From NCBI RefSeq assembly GCF_003254395.2, contig NC_037647.1, positions 3,698,350 through 3,762,349 of the forward strand: DNA of 64,000 nt. The letters are read 5' to 3'. Under the pieces are notes generated by a model. The model did no database searches and was not told the DNA's origin. It saw only the letters and a list, made by a program, of their open reading frames with translations. Below, piece after piece: positions 22,501 through 33,390 of this stretch. The position numbers and the translations under genes are program-made. Source of the stretch: Apis mellifera (taxonomy: Eukaryota; Arthropoda; Insecta; Hymenoptera; Apidae). Numbering within the stretch: position 1 is the stretch's first letter; the number at the start of each line of letters is the position of its first letter.

Positions 22501-23990
22501 CGGTACATTCTATCGTATGCAACAGGAATTGCGTCTCGATATACTCTCCTCTCTTTTCGTCTTCTCCATTTTCGACAAGAGAACAACGAGACACGCGTTC
22601 GTACGGCGCGTGTTGGTGGTCGCGGGGAAAGGACGAGAGAGCGGGCCAAAGCGGAGGAGAGAATACGTGGGGATGGGGGGGAAGGGGGTTGGAGGAGGTG
22701 ACGGTGTGCGACGGCGAGGGAGAGGGACGCGGCGGTGGGACGAGGGGGAGAAAAATGACAATCATCGTCATTTTAATAATATGCAAAGGTATAGTCGACT
22801 TCCACGCCGGGCAAGTGTGGCCACAATGGCGTTATATAATGACAAAGACACGCCGGGTCGGCTGGGTACCTTTCGCTCGACAAAAGGCGCGGCGTTAGGG
22901 TCATCCTACCGGACCGGAACATGTTTTGTCCGGCGCGGACAAATGTCACCGATAATGTCTTGGAGGAGTCTGGCGGGGAGCGTGGAGGAGTCAAAATAAC
23001 TGTTGGAACGGAAAATATTGTCGGCGGTTTGGAACCGCGGAAAAAAACCGCTTTGTCGTCGGTGAGACAGAGAAATATAATATATTTGATGGATGGATTT
23101 GATAAGTGTAGATATTATTGGTGGATATTATTAATTGGAAGAAAATTCTAGATATAATAATATTCTGAAAAATAACGAAGATAATTTCAGAGAATTATAT
23201 TATTAAAATTTGTGATATTATTTATTGTAAATCGAAATCCCTTGACGAATTTTGCATTTCCTTTGTCAAGAAGATAGAAGAGGGACACAAAGAAGATTTC
23301 ATTCTGATGATAATACTCAAATCTAATGCATACAGATTTCAACGTGTAAATAATTTTTTGCATCTATTACATCGATCCAATACTATACAATAATCCACAG
23401 ATCCAGAAATCCTTCGTACTTCTTTCTTTTCTGAATTATTAAAAAAGAAGTTACAACAATCACAATCATCGAAGACGTCACACTTACGTGCCACAGATTC
23501 ACACCCACCAAGCAAGGAATGCAGAGACAGTAACTAGGAACGCCTAGCTTCTCCACATACGTTATTTCAAGTTTATTTGTTAGCTGTTTGAAAATCGTTC
23601 CTTCGTTATTCTGGTCATCTCTGCACGTCCAAGCCTCTCGATGTCTTGAAAATGGCGTTCGTTGATTCCTTGATCATCCTTCTCCAAAGGCGAGACATTA
23701 TTGGGAATATCTGGACTCTGGTGTTCGATCTGGGCACGATCGAAACCGCGAGAAGAGGCTACGTTCCGGGGTAACGTACGAGGTGATCTTTCACGATCGA
23801 TCTTCACGAATACACACACGTATGTGTATACCGGGGCAACACGGTGTGCCCCCGTCGACACGGTGCGCCTCTCTCTCTCTCTCTCTCTTCCTATTGAGCC
23901 TTGTGTACGCTCTGATATTCAAATCGCGGCTAAGCCTGCTCTTAACGGTACGAGATCGAGCGACGTAGATGTTCTAAAATCATGTGTGGA
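22501..23990. other. G-rich CpG block with hairpin, AT-rich middle, CpG edge
   Basis: 22600-22750 is very G-rich on +. 22780-23060 is balanced, with a hairpin TTTGTCCG-GCG-CGGACAAA at 22925-22943 and the word ACGCCGGG at 22804 and 22850. 23070-23580 is AT-rich. 23580-23990 has CACACACG and CT repeats. No gene recognised. Confidence 0.5.
23869..23888. repeat. CT microsatellite
   Basis: (CT)10. Simple repeat. Confidence 0.85.
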
Positions 23991-24330
23991 GATAAAAATT
24001 TGTCCGAAGATTCGATAGATTGGAGGTGGATGTTTGGAGGTCAGATTGGAATAGTGGAGGAGGAGAATTTGAATTAGATTTTGGGGATGGTGATTGAAAT
24101 TTTTGGAGACTTAGAGGAGGATATTATTTGAAATTGTGAGGAATCTTTCAATATCTGTGAAGTGTATGAAGATAATCAATATTGGATCATAATTATCAAG
24201 AGTGGAGACTGATCATAAAGACTTGAGATGGCGGAGGAAATAATTTCAATAATTTTAAAGTAATTTGAAAGCAAGATATAAGGAAATATAAGAAGATTTT
24301 TGGAAAAACTTGATCCTGATATAAGAGAGA
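23991..24330. other. Cytosine-depleted, purine-biased tract
   Basis: The + strand is nearly devoid of C and rich in GGA, GAG and TTGGAG words over about 330 nt. No repeat unit is strict. This is a strand-asymmetric compositional patch, not coding. Confidence 0.6.
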
Positions 24331-24900
24331 TATAATTATTTTATTTCGTACAGATGTAAAATATGTTAGAAATCACGAGATGAATGAATAATTGAAATTT
24401 ATCGAAGAAAACTATTTGCGAACAGCCCGTATTTCAGAGATTGTATTAAAATGAGCCAGGTTTAAAGTACTTACGTAGTTAAAATGCTTCGAACTGACCT
24501 ATTGCAAAAGCTGGCCATTAAGTTGTACCTATTGCGAAAGCTGTTCGATATGTGACTGTTGCGGAAGCCACGCGGTACCGTTTGTTTTTTTTCACAATAC
24601 GCGATTAAAATTCCAACGCGAGGTGGTGTTAGGTGGCCGTCAACTTTCTAAAGATTGTATTAAATCTCAGATTTAAAGATTTCCAAGCCGATCCCTCCGT
24701 AACAGCTCCACATTGTCATCCTGTCCCAATGTGTTGCGATTAAAATTTCTGTGACACACTTATTTTGTAACTGTTAATAATTCGGACGGATTGTATTAAA
24801 ATGAGACGAATAATTTGTAATTCATCACAATGATCCACCCTGAAAATCGAACAATATTATCTCTCTTCGATTTTAATTTGAAGAAAGATTCTCCTTAAAA
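24331..24900. other. AT-rich DNA with degenerate short repeats
   Basis: GATTGTATTAAA occurs at about 24439, 24652 and 24789, the first and third continuing as AATGAG. Between the first two lie three degenerate copies of a unit of about 29 nt (listed). No gene seen. Confidence 0.55.
24495..24575. repeat. Three degenerate copies of a unit of about 29 nt
   Basis: CTATTGCAAAAGCT at 24499, CTATTGCGAAAGCT at 24529 and CTGTTGCGGAAGCC at 24556, each followed by unrelated spacer of similar length. The copies look like a decayed minisatellite. Confidence 0.6.
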
Positions 24901-26260
24901 TCTCGAGAAATTGGATCTTCTCTTCCCTCTCTTTTCGAGATCAATTTTCGTGTTTCGCAAAATCTCTATATCTCCGATCTTTGAGGCATGCAGCGAGGGT
25001 GGAAGAAAAGAAGAAAGAGAAAAGAAGGCAGAAAGGAAACAGAACGGTCTCGAAGCGAGAAATGTCGGTCAGCCGGGGCGCGACGCGTCTCTTTGGTGAG
25101 GAGGCCGGTTAAAAATTCGGACAATACTTCCTCGTGCGTCGGCCCCCATTTAAATGTATGTATTCATACGCTCTGGTGTATTGCTTTGACGAGAGGTGTG
25201 GTCAAAATTATTCAAACTGACCCGGACTCTTTTTTTTCCTTTCTTTCAGGTCTGGGACACTTTCTAGCGGAGCGGTGTGCGCGCTGCACCCACCTACACT
25301 TCTTCCTCACCCTCCCCTGCCCCCTCCACTGCCCCCTATCCATCGGGTGGTTTCGCCATCCTCGTCTCCTCGATCACCTCTCCTTCTTTCCGCCGGTGCT
25401 CTTCCTTCTCTCTCTCTCTCTCTACACGTCGCTTTTTGCTGCGCTGTCTCCGCTTCGTTCTCTCCTAGCCATTGTCCCGTCACGCGGTGTCGAATTCGAG
25501 ATTGCGACGCTTTTTCGATCATTTTCGCGGCCGATCATCTCACGACTTTGTGATGGAATATCGATTCGAGGCACATTGTGATATTTGAGAGGTGAGATAA
25601 GAGAGAAGGTGAAATAATCGTTCTTCTCTCATTGTTCCAGATAACAAGTTTGTTTTTAAATTATTATTTTCGAGTCATTTGAATAAGTTGCTTGGATAAT
25701 TCCTGAAATGAAAATTTATTAAATATTCTCTACCTCGTTCCTTTTGCAATAAAGATAGTAGAAGATCCGATGATGATTAGTAAGAGTAGTATTCGATTCA
25801 TAAATGATAAATAATTTCAGGGAAGAAGAAATTATGCATCGAATCTGATATGAATTCGAGACGAATCTAAGATGAGCGAAACGTTTGGATGGAAGGGATT
25901 GGTCGAGCATGGAAGGAAATTTCCAACCACATATCATGAATGGACACGGCCCAAGCTGGCCTCACGATGCCACGGCATGCTCCTGCCCCGGACGACTATG
26001 ACATATGGGCAGCGCAAAAACCACCAATGCTGATCGATTGGCCACGCTAACCAACCCCTAGCGTTTCCATCTTTTTCCAACGCGAGCCTCTCCTCTTCCC
26101 TCCCACAGGCCAGGGTAAACACGATGCTATTTACCGCGAGGTTTCTTTCTTTAAGCGCCGCCAAGGAAGCTTTGACAAGAGGCGGTGGATATTGGAATGT
26201 CTCGAGAATTTTTTCACAGGCCGATCGTGATCGAAGCATTTTCGAGCATCTTCTCGTTTC
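24901..26260. other. Purine block, CT-rich CpG block, AT-rich gap, mixed block
   Basis: 24960-25095 is GA-rich. 25250-25560 is CT/CpG-rich with a (CT) run at 25408-25422. 25570-25930 is AT-rich. 25930-26240 is a balanced block rich in GCC and CGC words. A possible small intron at 25096-25249 is listed separately. The 197-codon frame at 24988-25581 is built from repeats and I do not call it. Confidence 0.5.
25096..25249 (+). other. Possible small GT-AG intron
   Basis: CTTTG|GTGAGG (GT at 25096) and TTTCCTTTCTTTCAG| (AG at 25248-25249) bracket 154 nt. A CTGAC branch-point match lies at 25217-25221, 29 nt before the acceptor, with an excellent pyrimidine tract. Size and signals suit insect introns. 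Flanking exons would be non-coding or low-complexity, and the reading frame runs open through the intron, so the case is weaker than at 46.4 kb. Confidence 0.25.
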
Positions 26261-27330
26261 AAAATCGTGTACGAGTAAGTGAGAAGAGATAATTGTTCGA
26301 GTAAGTGAGAATTAATGGAGGATGTAATTAATAATTGATTATTGTTTCCACAAATTATTTTGTTCAAGGGGAAAGTAATTGGAGATTAATAAAGAATAAA
26401 TCAACATTGAATAGGTAGGTGCATTTTATATATTTATTTAAAGTGTAAATATTTTTATATCTTTTTATCTGCAGGTATAACTTGGCAAACTTTCTCTATT
26501 TGCATCCTCATCTTCTTCTCAATGCAATAATAACACTTCGTTTCTATTATTATTATTATTATGATTGCATATCGAAGTTTATTTCACTCGGGGACAATTA
26601 TACTTTTCGAATATTTAATTTCTAAATTACACGTGCGCGGTAATTAATTCGGATATAAGAGCCGGATGACTGTTCGAAATCAACTTCGTTCGCCGGCAAA
26701 CGAAAGGAAACAAAACCAACAAAACTCGTCGCAAACCAATCCCCTCCCCCTTGGAAACTACATAAAATCATCATACAATCGTTTAAAACAATTCCAAAAC
26801 AAATTTCACAATCGTCTCATCAGCATACACCTCCCACCCGCCTCCAAACCCGACTCTCCAACTCAACACCGATCCGTCCGTGTGATCGTCGGTGTGCATC
26901 GTGAGATTGGCAACGGTTAGGAGGAAGGCGCGTACCCTGAAATTTACAACCGATCAGTCGATTAACGCCGATTCCCGGCTTCCAATTACTACTCATCACG
27001 AACGCTATTCAATTAACCATAGAAATTTCATCGGTGGAAGATAGAAGAATACGCGTAAAGAAGCCGCGTTCCTTCGGATATATCGAACAAACATGTTGCG
27101 AAACTCTTGAAAAAAATAGAAATTTCTCGAAATTCCGTGTAATTTTATAATTTCATCAAAATTATAATTTCCAACATCTCTTCTGTTCCAGAAAACTTCC
27201 ACAAACTTTCGATCAATAAAAACATGCTCGTGCAAATGGATTCTAATTATACGTATATATATAAAAAAGAAATCAAATTCAAAGATCAAGTAATCTTCTC
27301 GTCAAAGCATAATCTTTGCTAGAAACATTT
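26261..27330. other. AT-rich DNA and a G-poor tract
   Basis: CGAGTAAGTGAGA is duplicated 30 nt apart (26270 and 26300). An ATT repeat lies at 26545-26562. 26690-26880 is C/A-rich and G-poor on +. 26990-27330 is AT-rich. No gene seen. Confidence 0.6.
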
Positions 27331-28480
27331 TCTTCCTCGAAAGAAGATAGAATATTTCTAACCCAAGGAGAAGAAGGATCCTCGAATCGGGCCAGGACGA
27401 AGTCCGTCCCTCGAAAGCAGCGACGCCACGGTTCGATCGATCGGCAATCGCGTCCGATATATCGAGTCCTACAAACGACGTCTATAAAAGGTCCCCCCTT
27501 TTCCATCCGTCACAGCCCCCCTCCCCTCCCCCCTCCTCTCGTTGCTCTTTCCCTGGATATCTGTTCACCGTTGAGCGCGCGGGCCTCTTAGGCCGCATTC
27601 GCACGATCCTCGATGCCGGGCCACCTTCGCCACGACCTCCTCTCCCTTCCCTCTCTTCTCTTCTCTTCTCTTCTCGGTGCAGCTACGGTGAAGGTTTCGC
27701 CTCTGTGTCGTAGGTGGTCGGCCACGATGCATCGAATCGTTGTTGGGTCGGGGAACGGATATATGTGCGGCGCATACGACGAGGAGATCGCTGGACGACG
27801 GTCACTACTCATCGCCGGGAGCCGAAAGTTCATCGGTACGGTTAACCGGCACGGCACGGTACTGCTAGGCACGCTCTGCCAGTCCTCCTATCATTTCCCC
27901 TCCTCTCGTGTTCCGATCTTCGAAACCGTGATTTGATTCTCCTTATTATCTTCCCTCCTCGAACCAATTGCTTGCCAATTAAATTCCTGTTAATTTTTAG
28001 GACTTAATTACGGATCTTTTGCTCGTTCATCCCTTCTTCTTTTTCTTTTTTTACGTTATTGAGATGGTTACCGTGTTGAGTATTGCGTGTTGTTTAGAAT
28101 ATTTGATAGTAGAAGGATGATTAATTATTGGAGTAGTGTTAGAGGAATAATGCAGGAAGAGAGAAGTTTCGGTTAACTTGTCGCGATTATGGACAACGGT
28201 TATCGTCAATTAAATTACGTGTATCTTGTTACATATAGATCTTCAAACAACGCAATCTGTACGCTTAAATCTTGGATAAACACGGCTTGACGTAGCTCGG
28301 TTATATTTTTATCGCGAAACGAGAAATCGTGACGATAGTTACGCGATATCGCGCAAACTAATTCACATATTCACATATTGCATCCGCTCAATGGCAAGAG
28401 CTTGCCGTAATTACGATTCGCCTTGAGAACCTGTTTCGACCAATCTTTTCTAACCTGGTAAATTCCTCAAACGCGTGTAA
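27331..28480. other. CpG/pyrimidine block then TAATTA-rich regulatory-like block
   Basis: 27340-27930 is CpG- and C/T-rich with a CTTCT pentanucleotide repeat (27651-27675). 27950-28480 holds many AATTA and CAATTA words, the core of homeodomain sites, including GTCAATTA at 28205, together with balanced GC. It reads like enhancer DNA. No exon supported. Confidence 0.5.
27651..27675. repeat. CTTCT pentanucleotide repeat
   Basis: About four to five perfect TCTTC units inside a longer C/T tract. Confidence 0.85.
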
Positions 28481-28759
28481 ATTCCGGGCTAATTACGTTT
28501 AATTTCTCGAACGACGCATCGAGTTTGTTTTAATCTTAAAGAAAAAGAAAAAGAAAGAATCATTCGATCGTACAAATTGGAGCACTTTGAGAGAAAAGAA
28601 ATCAAGGATGAGGAGGAGGGAAAATTTAAAATTAATTTCCCCGAGAATGCATCATTATTACCCTTACGATTTCCTCGAGTCACGAGCCTTTTCTAAAAAA
28701 GAAAAATCAGAAGCATTATCATATCACAAACCCAATCTCCTCGATACCCGTAACTCGTA

Positions 28760-28779
28760 ACTCTCTCTCTCTCTCTCTT
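28760..28779. repeat. CT microsatellite
   Basis: (CT)n of about 20 nt, 60 nt upstream of copy 1 of the dispersed element. It could serve as a polypyrimidine tract if that element is an exon. Confidence 0.85.
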
Positions 28780-28840
28780 TCTCCTCTTCTTCCACCGATC
28801 CTCGTGAGCCACTGTTCTCCTCTTATCCCCCCGTCTTTAG

Positions 28841-28930
28841 AGGAGCCGACCAGCTCAGCTAGGTGACTCTTTGACTCCTGAGCGGCCAACTGTATAGGTC
28901 GGCCGAGTTCTAGTTTTAAAGGACATGCAC
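28841..28930. repeat. Dispersed element, copy 1
   Basis: This block is homologous to 30247-30338. Shared parts in order are AGGAGCCG, GTGACTCTT..CTCCT, and a 28-nt core at about 28896-28923 (AGGTCGGCCGAGTTC..AGTTTTAAAGGAC). On the + strand it is bounded by CCCCCCGTCTTTAG| and |GTAAGT, so it could be a 90-nt exon, but all three + frames contain stops. On the - strand the core reads LKLELGRP in an open frame, and TTTAAAA lies about 30 nt before an ACAGTT initiator-like word. Function is unknown. Confidence 0.5.
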
Positions 28931-29660
28931 GTAAGTACATCCACACGGTTTAGAGTGTACGAGCACGATATACACGTCTCTGCGCCCCGTGAGCTAAGTG
29001 GCACGAGGATATTTGTAGGTGAAAACACGTTCCTGGTTCAGAGGCAGTTTAACCCCTTCGCGGCCGCTCGTCCCTCTCGACGTCACCTCGAAGCGGGATC
29101 GAGCGTGCGTGGGACGTTCATGGAAGCCATGGATCCGAAATATTCGCTGTACGCTCGAAAATGACTTACGACTGACTGACAGACCCTTTGTTTCGAACCG
29201 TTCGAATGGTAGGTGTGAATGGGCGAATTGTAACTGAACGACTTCTGATACACGATTTCTTCCATGCTCTCGCTTTGTACCTTTTTCGAGGATCGAAATT
29301 ATTGCTCTGCGTTTCTGATCGTTTGTGCCGAGCATTGGAATTCCGGATTGATTTTTAAATATATATCCGAGTGTCTCTTCTTTCCTTTTTCTTTTTTTAT
29401 AATTTTTATAAATTTATAAGAAGAAAAATTTGTATTATTGGTTAATTGAATATTTTTATATCAGAAGCTACACGAAATATTTGTAATATCGTATCGTGAT
29501 CAATTGGAGTAATGTTTGTGGTAAACAGTTGTCGATACGATTAAATCAGTCTAATTAGATGTAGATACTCTATTGATTACTCTTCGTTTGTTTAAACTGT
29601 TTGTCGAAATTATCGTAAATTTTGGAAGAAGGAAAGGACGGGAGAAGCAAATATTTCACA
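28931..29660. other. Mixed-GC block then AT-rich DNA
   Basis: 28930-29180 is CpG-rich and continuous in texture with the element upstream. 29190-29660 becomes AT-rich. The small frames on both strands have no recognisable domains. Confidence 0.5.
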
Positions 29661-29985
29661 GGGATTCGATACGATACGTTCGTGATAGCAAAAGCGGGTC
29701 AATTAAACCCGCCACGATTTGCCGACGGGCTCGTCAATTAGCCACGTGTGTGACCACGAGTCGCATCGAGCAAATTTCCCATTCGAGCAACATTTAATAA
29801 GGAGAGGCATCACGTGAAAGCAACGGTCTCTCGTTCGCGAGGCATTAGTCAATTAAATCTAACCGATGGACTGATTAGCTGGCGGAATAGACCACGGGGG
29901 TCATTACTGCCGTGCGATCTGGCAGAAGCCAAAAGTTCATGCCACGGCGCTAAGCGAGATTCCACTCACACGTGACTGCATACTA
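29661..29985. promoter_or_regulatory. Candidate enhancer: GTCAATTA and CACGTG cluster
   Basis: GTCAATTA occurs at 29698, 29733 and 29848. CACGTG E-boxes occur at 29743, 29811 and 29969. A GCGGGT..ACCCGC hairpin (29694-29712) encloses the first GTCAATTA. CAATTA is a homeodomain-type core and CACGTG a bHLH core. Their density within 300 bp, in a balanced-GC block between AT-rich tracts, suggests a cis-regulatory module. Factor identity is inference. Confidence 0.4.
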
Positions 29986-30202
29986 TCGTATACAAATCTT
30001 CTACAGATACTTGGCAAGATCTATTCGAAATTTCATTTACCTTTATCTCTTTATTATTTCCTCCGTGTTATTGGAATTCTTTTATCGAATAATTTTCAAA
30101 AGATGTATCGTACTTGACAAAATTTGTATTCCAATTAAAAATATCCTCGACAATTATATACTAATTAATTAATGTTATTAATACGTATACTTTCTTTTTC
30201 AG
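29986..30202. other. AT-rich spacer
   Basis: Plain AT-rich DNA leading into a pyrimidine-rich TTTCTTTTTCAG at 30191-30202. The 66-codon hydrophobic frame here reflects AT content. Confidence 0.6.
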
Positions 30203-30246
30203 GTCTCCTCGCTCTTTCCTTTTCGATTCTTTTCCTACGTGTGCAG

Positions 30247-30338
30247 AGAGCCGGTGGCTCTTCTCCTCTCGGCGACGTCGTCGCAGAGGCCGACCGAGTT
30301 CGAGTTTTAAAAGACGGGCGACACAACACACGAGAATC
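30247..30338. repeat. Dispersed element, copy 2
   Basis: This copy shares AGAGCCG, GTGGCTCTT..CTCCT and the core AGGCCGACCGAGTTCGAGTTTTAAAAGAC (about 30287-30314) with 28841-28930. It is bounded by CCTACGTGTGCAG| and |GTGAGT on +, giving a 92-nt exon-like block with one open + frame. The - frame reads LKLELGRP, then six divergent residues, then E-x-KSH, the same spacing as copy 1. Substitutions in the shared - strand codons are mostly third-position (CTA/CTC, GGC/GGT, CGA/CGG, AGT/AGC). Confidence 0.5.
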
Positions 30339-31270
30339 GTGAGTCGAGCCACGGCACCGCGAGTTCTCCACAGCTCCCCGATATATAGGGCAACCGTAGA
30401 GTCTCACGGTTTCTGCGAGCTATTCATCTGCATACCCTCCCTCCCGCGCCTCCTTGCACACGCTTTTTCTCCGCTCTCCTTCCTATTCCCGACCGCCAAC
30501 CCTATCTCACCGTGAAATTTATCGGATTAATTGTTAGCGAGACACGCGTCACGCTCCTCGTTTCTTCTTTCTCTCTCTCTTTTTTATTTTCTTTCTTTCT
30601 TTTTTAGTACCGGTTGCCCTCTTGACGGCACCAGAGAAGAGAGAAACGCGAGTTTTGAGAGAAGGACTTTGGAAGGTTTGATGAGGTTTGCTTCGTTCCT
30701 TTTTTCCTTTCTTTTTTTGAAGGAGGAGTAGAAATTTAAGGTCGATTATTAAGAGAGTATAGATATGTTCTTTCTTTCGAAAATAATTAATACAATTGCA
30801 CGAGTAATAGGAATGATATTCTACGGGCTGGTTGTAGATAGAAGAATTTAAATCTTAATCTTCTTAAAATGAGCACCTTCCTTCGAAAAGATAAAGCCAA
30901 TTCCATTGATTTCGAAAATTAACGGAGAATTTTCCGCAACCCCCACGCGAGCCAAGCCATCCCACGAGGAGCAAAATCCAACGTTGGGAGAAGGCATTGA
31001 AAGGATAAGAAAAACGGTTACTCTTCCCTCCCGTCCGACGAGGAGTAATTCGCAATCGGCGAATATCCCCGGCTAAAGAGAGAGCCGCGAGGCAGAATTC
31101 GTCGTCGGCGGTGCAGAGATGAAGGAGGGTCGCGGCAGAGTAGGAAGCCTCGGCTGAATAATAGAAGTAGGAAGCGAAAACCGTCCAACGCGGTGACGAC
31201 AGTGGTGGCGGGAAAAATCGGCAAAGCGCATTACACGAAATCACAATGTTTAATGAAAATTGCGGATGGC
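30339..31270. other. CpG/CT block, AT-rich gap, mixed block
   Basis: 30340-30640 is C/T-rich. 30720-30870 is AT-rich. 30880-31270 is balanced, CpG-rich on both strands, with minus frames lacking domains. GCRTTACACGA-like words at 31227 and 31275 lead into the nested dyad. Confidence 0.5.
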
Positions 31271-31279
31271 GGAGCGCGT

Positions 31280-31350
31280 TACACGAGGCTGATCCCGGTT
31301 GCACGGTCGACGGCCGTGCATTGGATCCGGCCGTGTCGCCGCCTCGTGTA
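31280..31350. other. Nested inverted repeats
   Basis: The outer arms TACACGAGGC (31280-31289) and GCCTCGTGTA (31341-31350) are a perfect 10-bp pair. The inner arms GCACGG (31301-31306) and CCGTGC (31314-31319) enclose TCGACGG. The arrangement would fold as a hairpin on a longer stem, in RNA or as a cruciform. Confidence 0.5.
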
Positions 31351-31360
31351 GCCACGGTTG

Positions 31361-32890
31361 CCGGCCGAATCGTGACGCGGCGAAGCGGTATTCAGATTGC
31401 ACTCTTAGCGGTTTTGCCGATTTTTTCCCGCTGCGACAAAAGGGGAATTTCTGTAACCAGTGGTCAGGCGACGACGACCACTGAGTTTCAGCTTCGAAAT
31501 GCGTATCATTGTTTGGATTGTTTTTGCAAATTGGGTAAATTGTTTCTTCGATGCAAATTCTTTCTTTTTATCGATCACTATTCCTGTAATGAGAAAGTTT
31601 AAAAAGATTCTTCAAAGTATTTACAGCTTGAAGCGGAAGTTTAGGTTTCTCAATTAGATTCGTTGGAATCTTTACATTCTTCCAAATTATATCTTCTTTT
31701 TATGATTGATTCTAAATCATACATCGGATATATTTCATTACCAGAAAAGAAAAGAGCAAATTAATCAACGGAAGGATAAAAGAAAAAATCGAAACACTTG
31801 GGACAAGAAACGGAGCAGGATGTTAATGAAAAAACAAGGAAAAGAAAGTAAATAAACAGGTGACAAGTGAAGGCAAATAATCGCAAGTGAGTCACGCATT
31901 CCCCACAACCGACAATGGCCATTCGACTTGGTGCCTATCTCCCTCGTCCTCTCCATCCATTTCCAAGGCGCATATCTCGGAACACAGGCATCCGAGTATC
32001 GACAATTGGCGTAATGTCGGTCATTTGTAACCCATCACCGAAACACGCTACCAATCTCCCACTCTCTCTTCATCTCATCTCTCTCTCTCTCAACGAATAT
32101 TCGCTTCGAAATATTGGCAAAGAAAATCCGCGAACGCGGATGGATGGAAGGAGAGGCAACGTTCCGTTTAGTCCGGCTTCTGTTCCACTTGGCCGTAAAG
32201 GATCTTGTGCGAGCCGGGTACACTCACATATGAGAAGACCGATGCCTATCGAGAGATAGGCGCATCTTCACCGCCGAGTTTCGATCGTTACCGAAACGAG
32301 ATCGTTATCGCCGACACGGATGCGCGATAGATCAACCCGCTCGCCGATTTCCTCGCCACGTTCAAGGATGAGGCTCGTAGCAAATTCAGCGCCGAATGTA
32401 TTGCCTCGTACCAGCTTATCGCCGGTGATATCGTTTGCTCATTTTTCCCGCTTTTATCGCGACCTGATTACCCCTCGCCCGATCTATGGTTCCCCGCTTG
32501 GGTCTCCAAGGATTGGACGAACTCGAACTGCATTTCTTCTTTCTCTTCATTGAATTTTCTTCGTGTATTTGAGAGATTCTTCGTAAAAATATGTAAATCT
32601 GTCAAGTAAAAGTAACGTTATATTCTTAATCTCGGAGAAAGTGGACAATTTCATCTTCCAAATTTGAAGCCTTCGAGACCCTTAAAGATATTCGAGATAT
32701 GCATCAATGTTCCAAAAATTTTACGAATTGGATTCTCGATTCGAGGAAATTTCCTGGAAAAAAAAAAGAAGAGAAAATTTGTGAAGCGCGTCCTCGGAGG
32801 AGGCGCAACGTCTAGACGCTTGGAGCGGACATATCTCGCGGAATTGCGACGGCGGATCGAAGAGGCAAGCATGGACTGGCTGGTGCCCGA
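31361..32890. other. Mixed blocks separated by AT-rich DNA
   Basis: 31361-31490 and 31900-32540 are balanced and CpG-containing. 31500-31900 and 32550-32780 are AT-rich. Frames of 110-118 codons on both strands show no domains. No splice structure can be supported. Confidence 0.55.
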
Positions 32891-33390
32891 TCCCTGAGCG
32901 AAGTGAAAGTTAGATGTGTGGGCACGGGATGCGCACGAATTCATTTTTTCGGCCTCACCGTGCACTTTTTTTCCACCATGCACGCGGCATCAGTTCCCAT
33001 GTATACCTTGCCGACCTAGCCTATATGGCCGGCTCGCGATATCTTCCCTCACGTACACATCCATATTAAAACGGAGATCGTGTGGCCACTCTCTCCCTCC
33101 CTCCCTCTCTCTCTCTCTCTCTCTCGTTCGACCGGTCTCCGCTTATCCACCTATGCGCGCACGGTAGATGAGAGTATCGACGCGTCTCCACTACTCTCTC
33201 GCGGGCGCATACCGCCTTCCATTCCTAGCGACGTAGAAGAGCAACTTGTACACAAGCGTGGCCTGCCTCTAGCCGTGACTTATCGGCTCTTATGCACCTT
33301 AGACGTGTCCCTAGGCCGAGGAGTATCGATTCCGGAGGAGCGACGCTACTCGTGAGATCCGCGCTTCCCCTCCTAACCTTTTAATCGGCA
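32891..33390. other. CpG-rich block with CT repeat
   Basis: CpG-dense DNA containing a CCCT/CT tract at 33089-33125 and several short dyads. Similar in character to the other CpG blocks. No gene recognised. Confidence 0.5.
33089..33125. repeat. CCCT/CT microsatellite
   Basis: CTCC units followed by (CT)n of about 20 nt. Confidence 0.85.

Noticed and set aside
24988..25581. 197-codon + frame
   Set aside because: Built from a GA tract and a CT tract, and it also crosses a possible intron. No recognisable domain.
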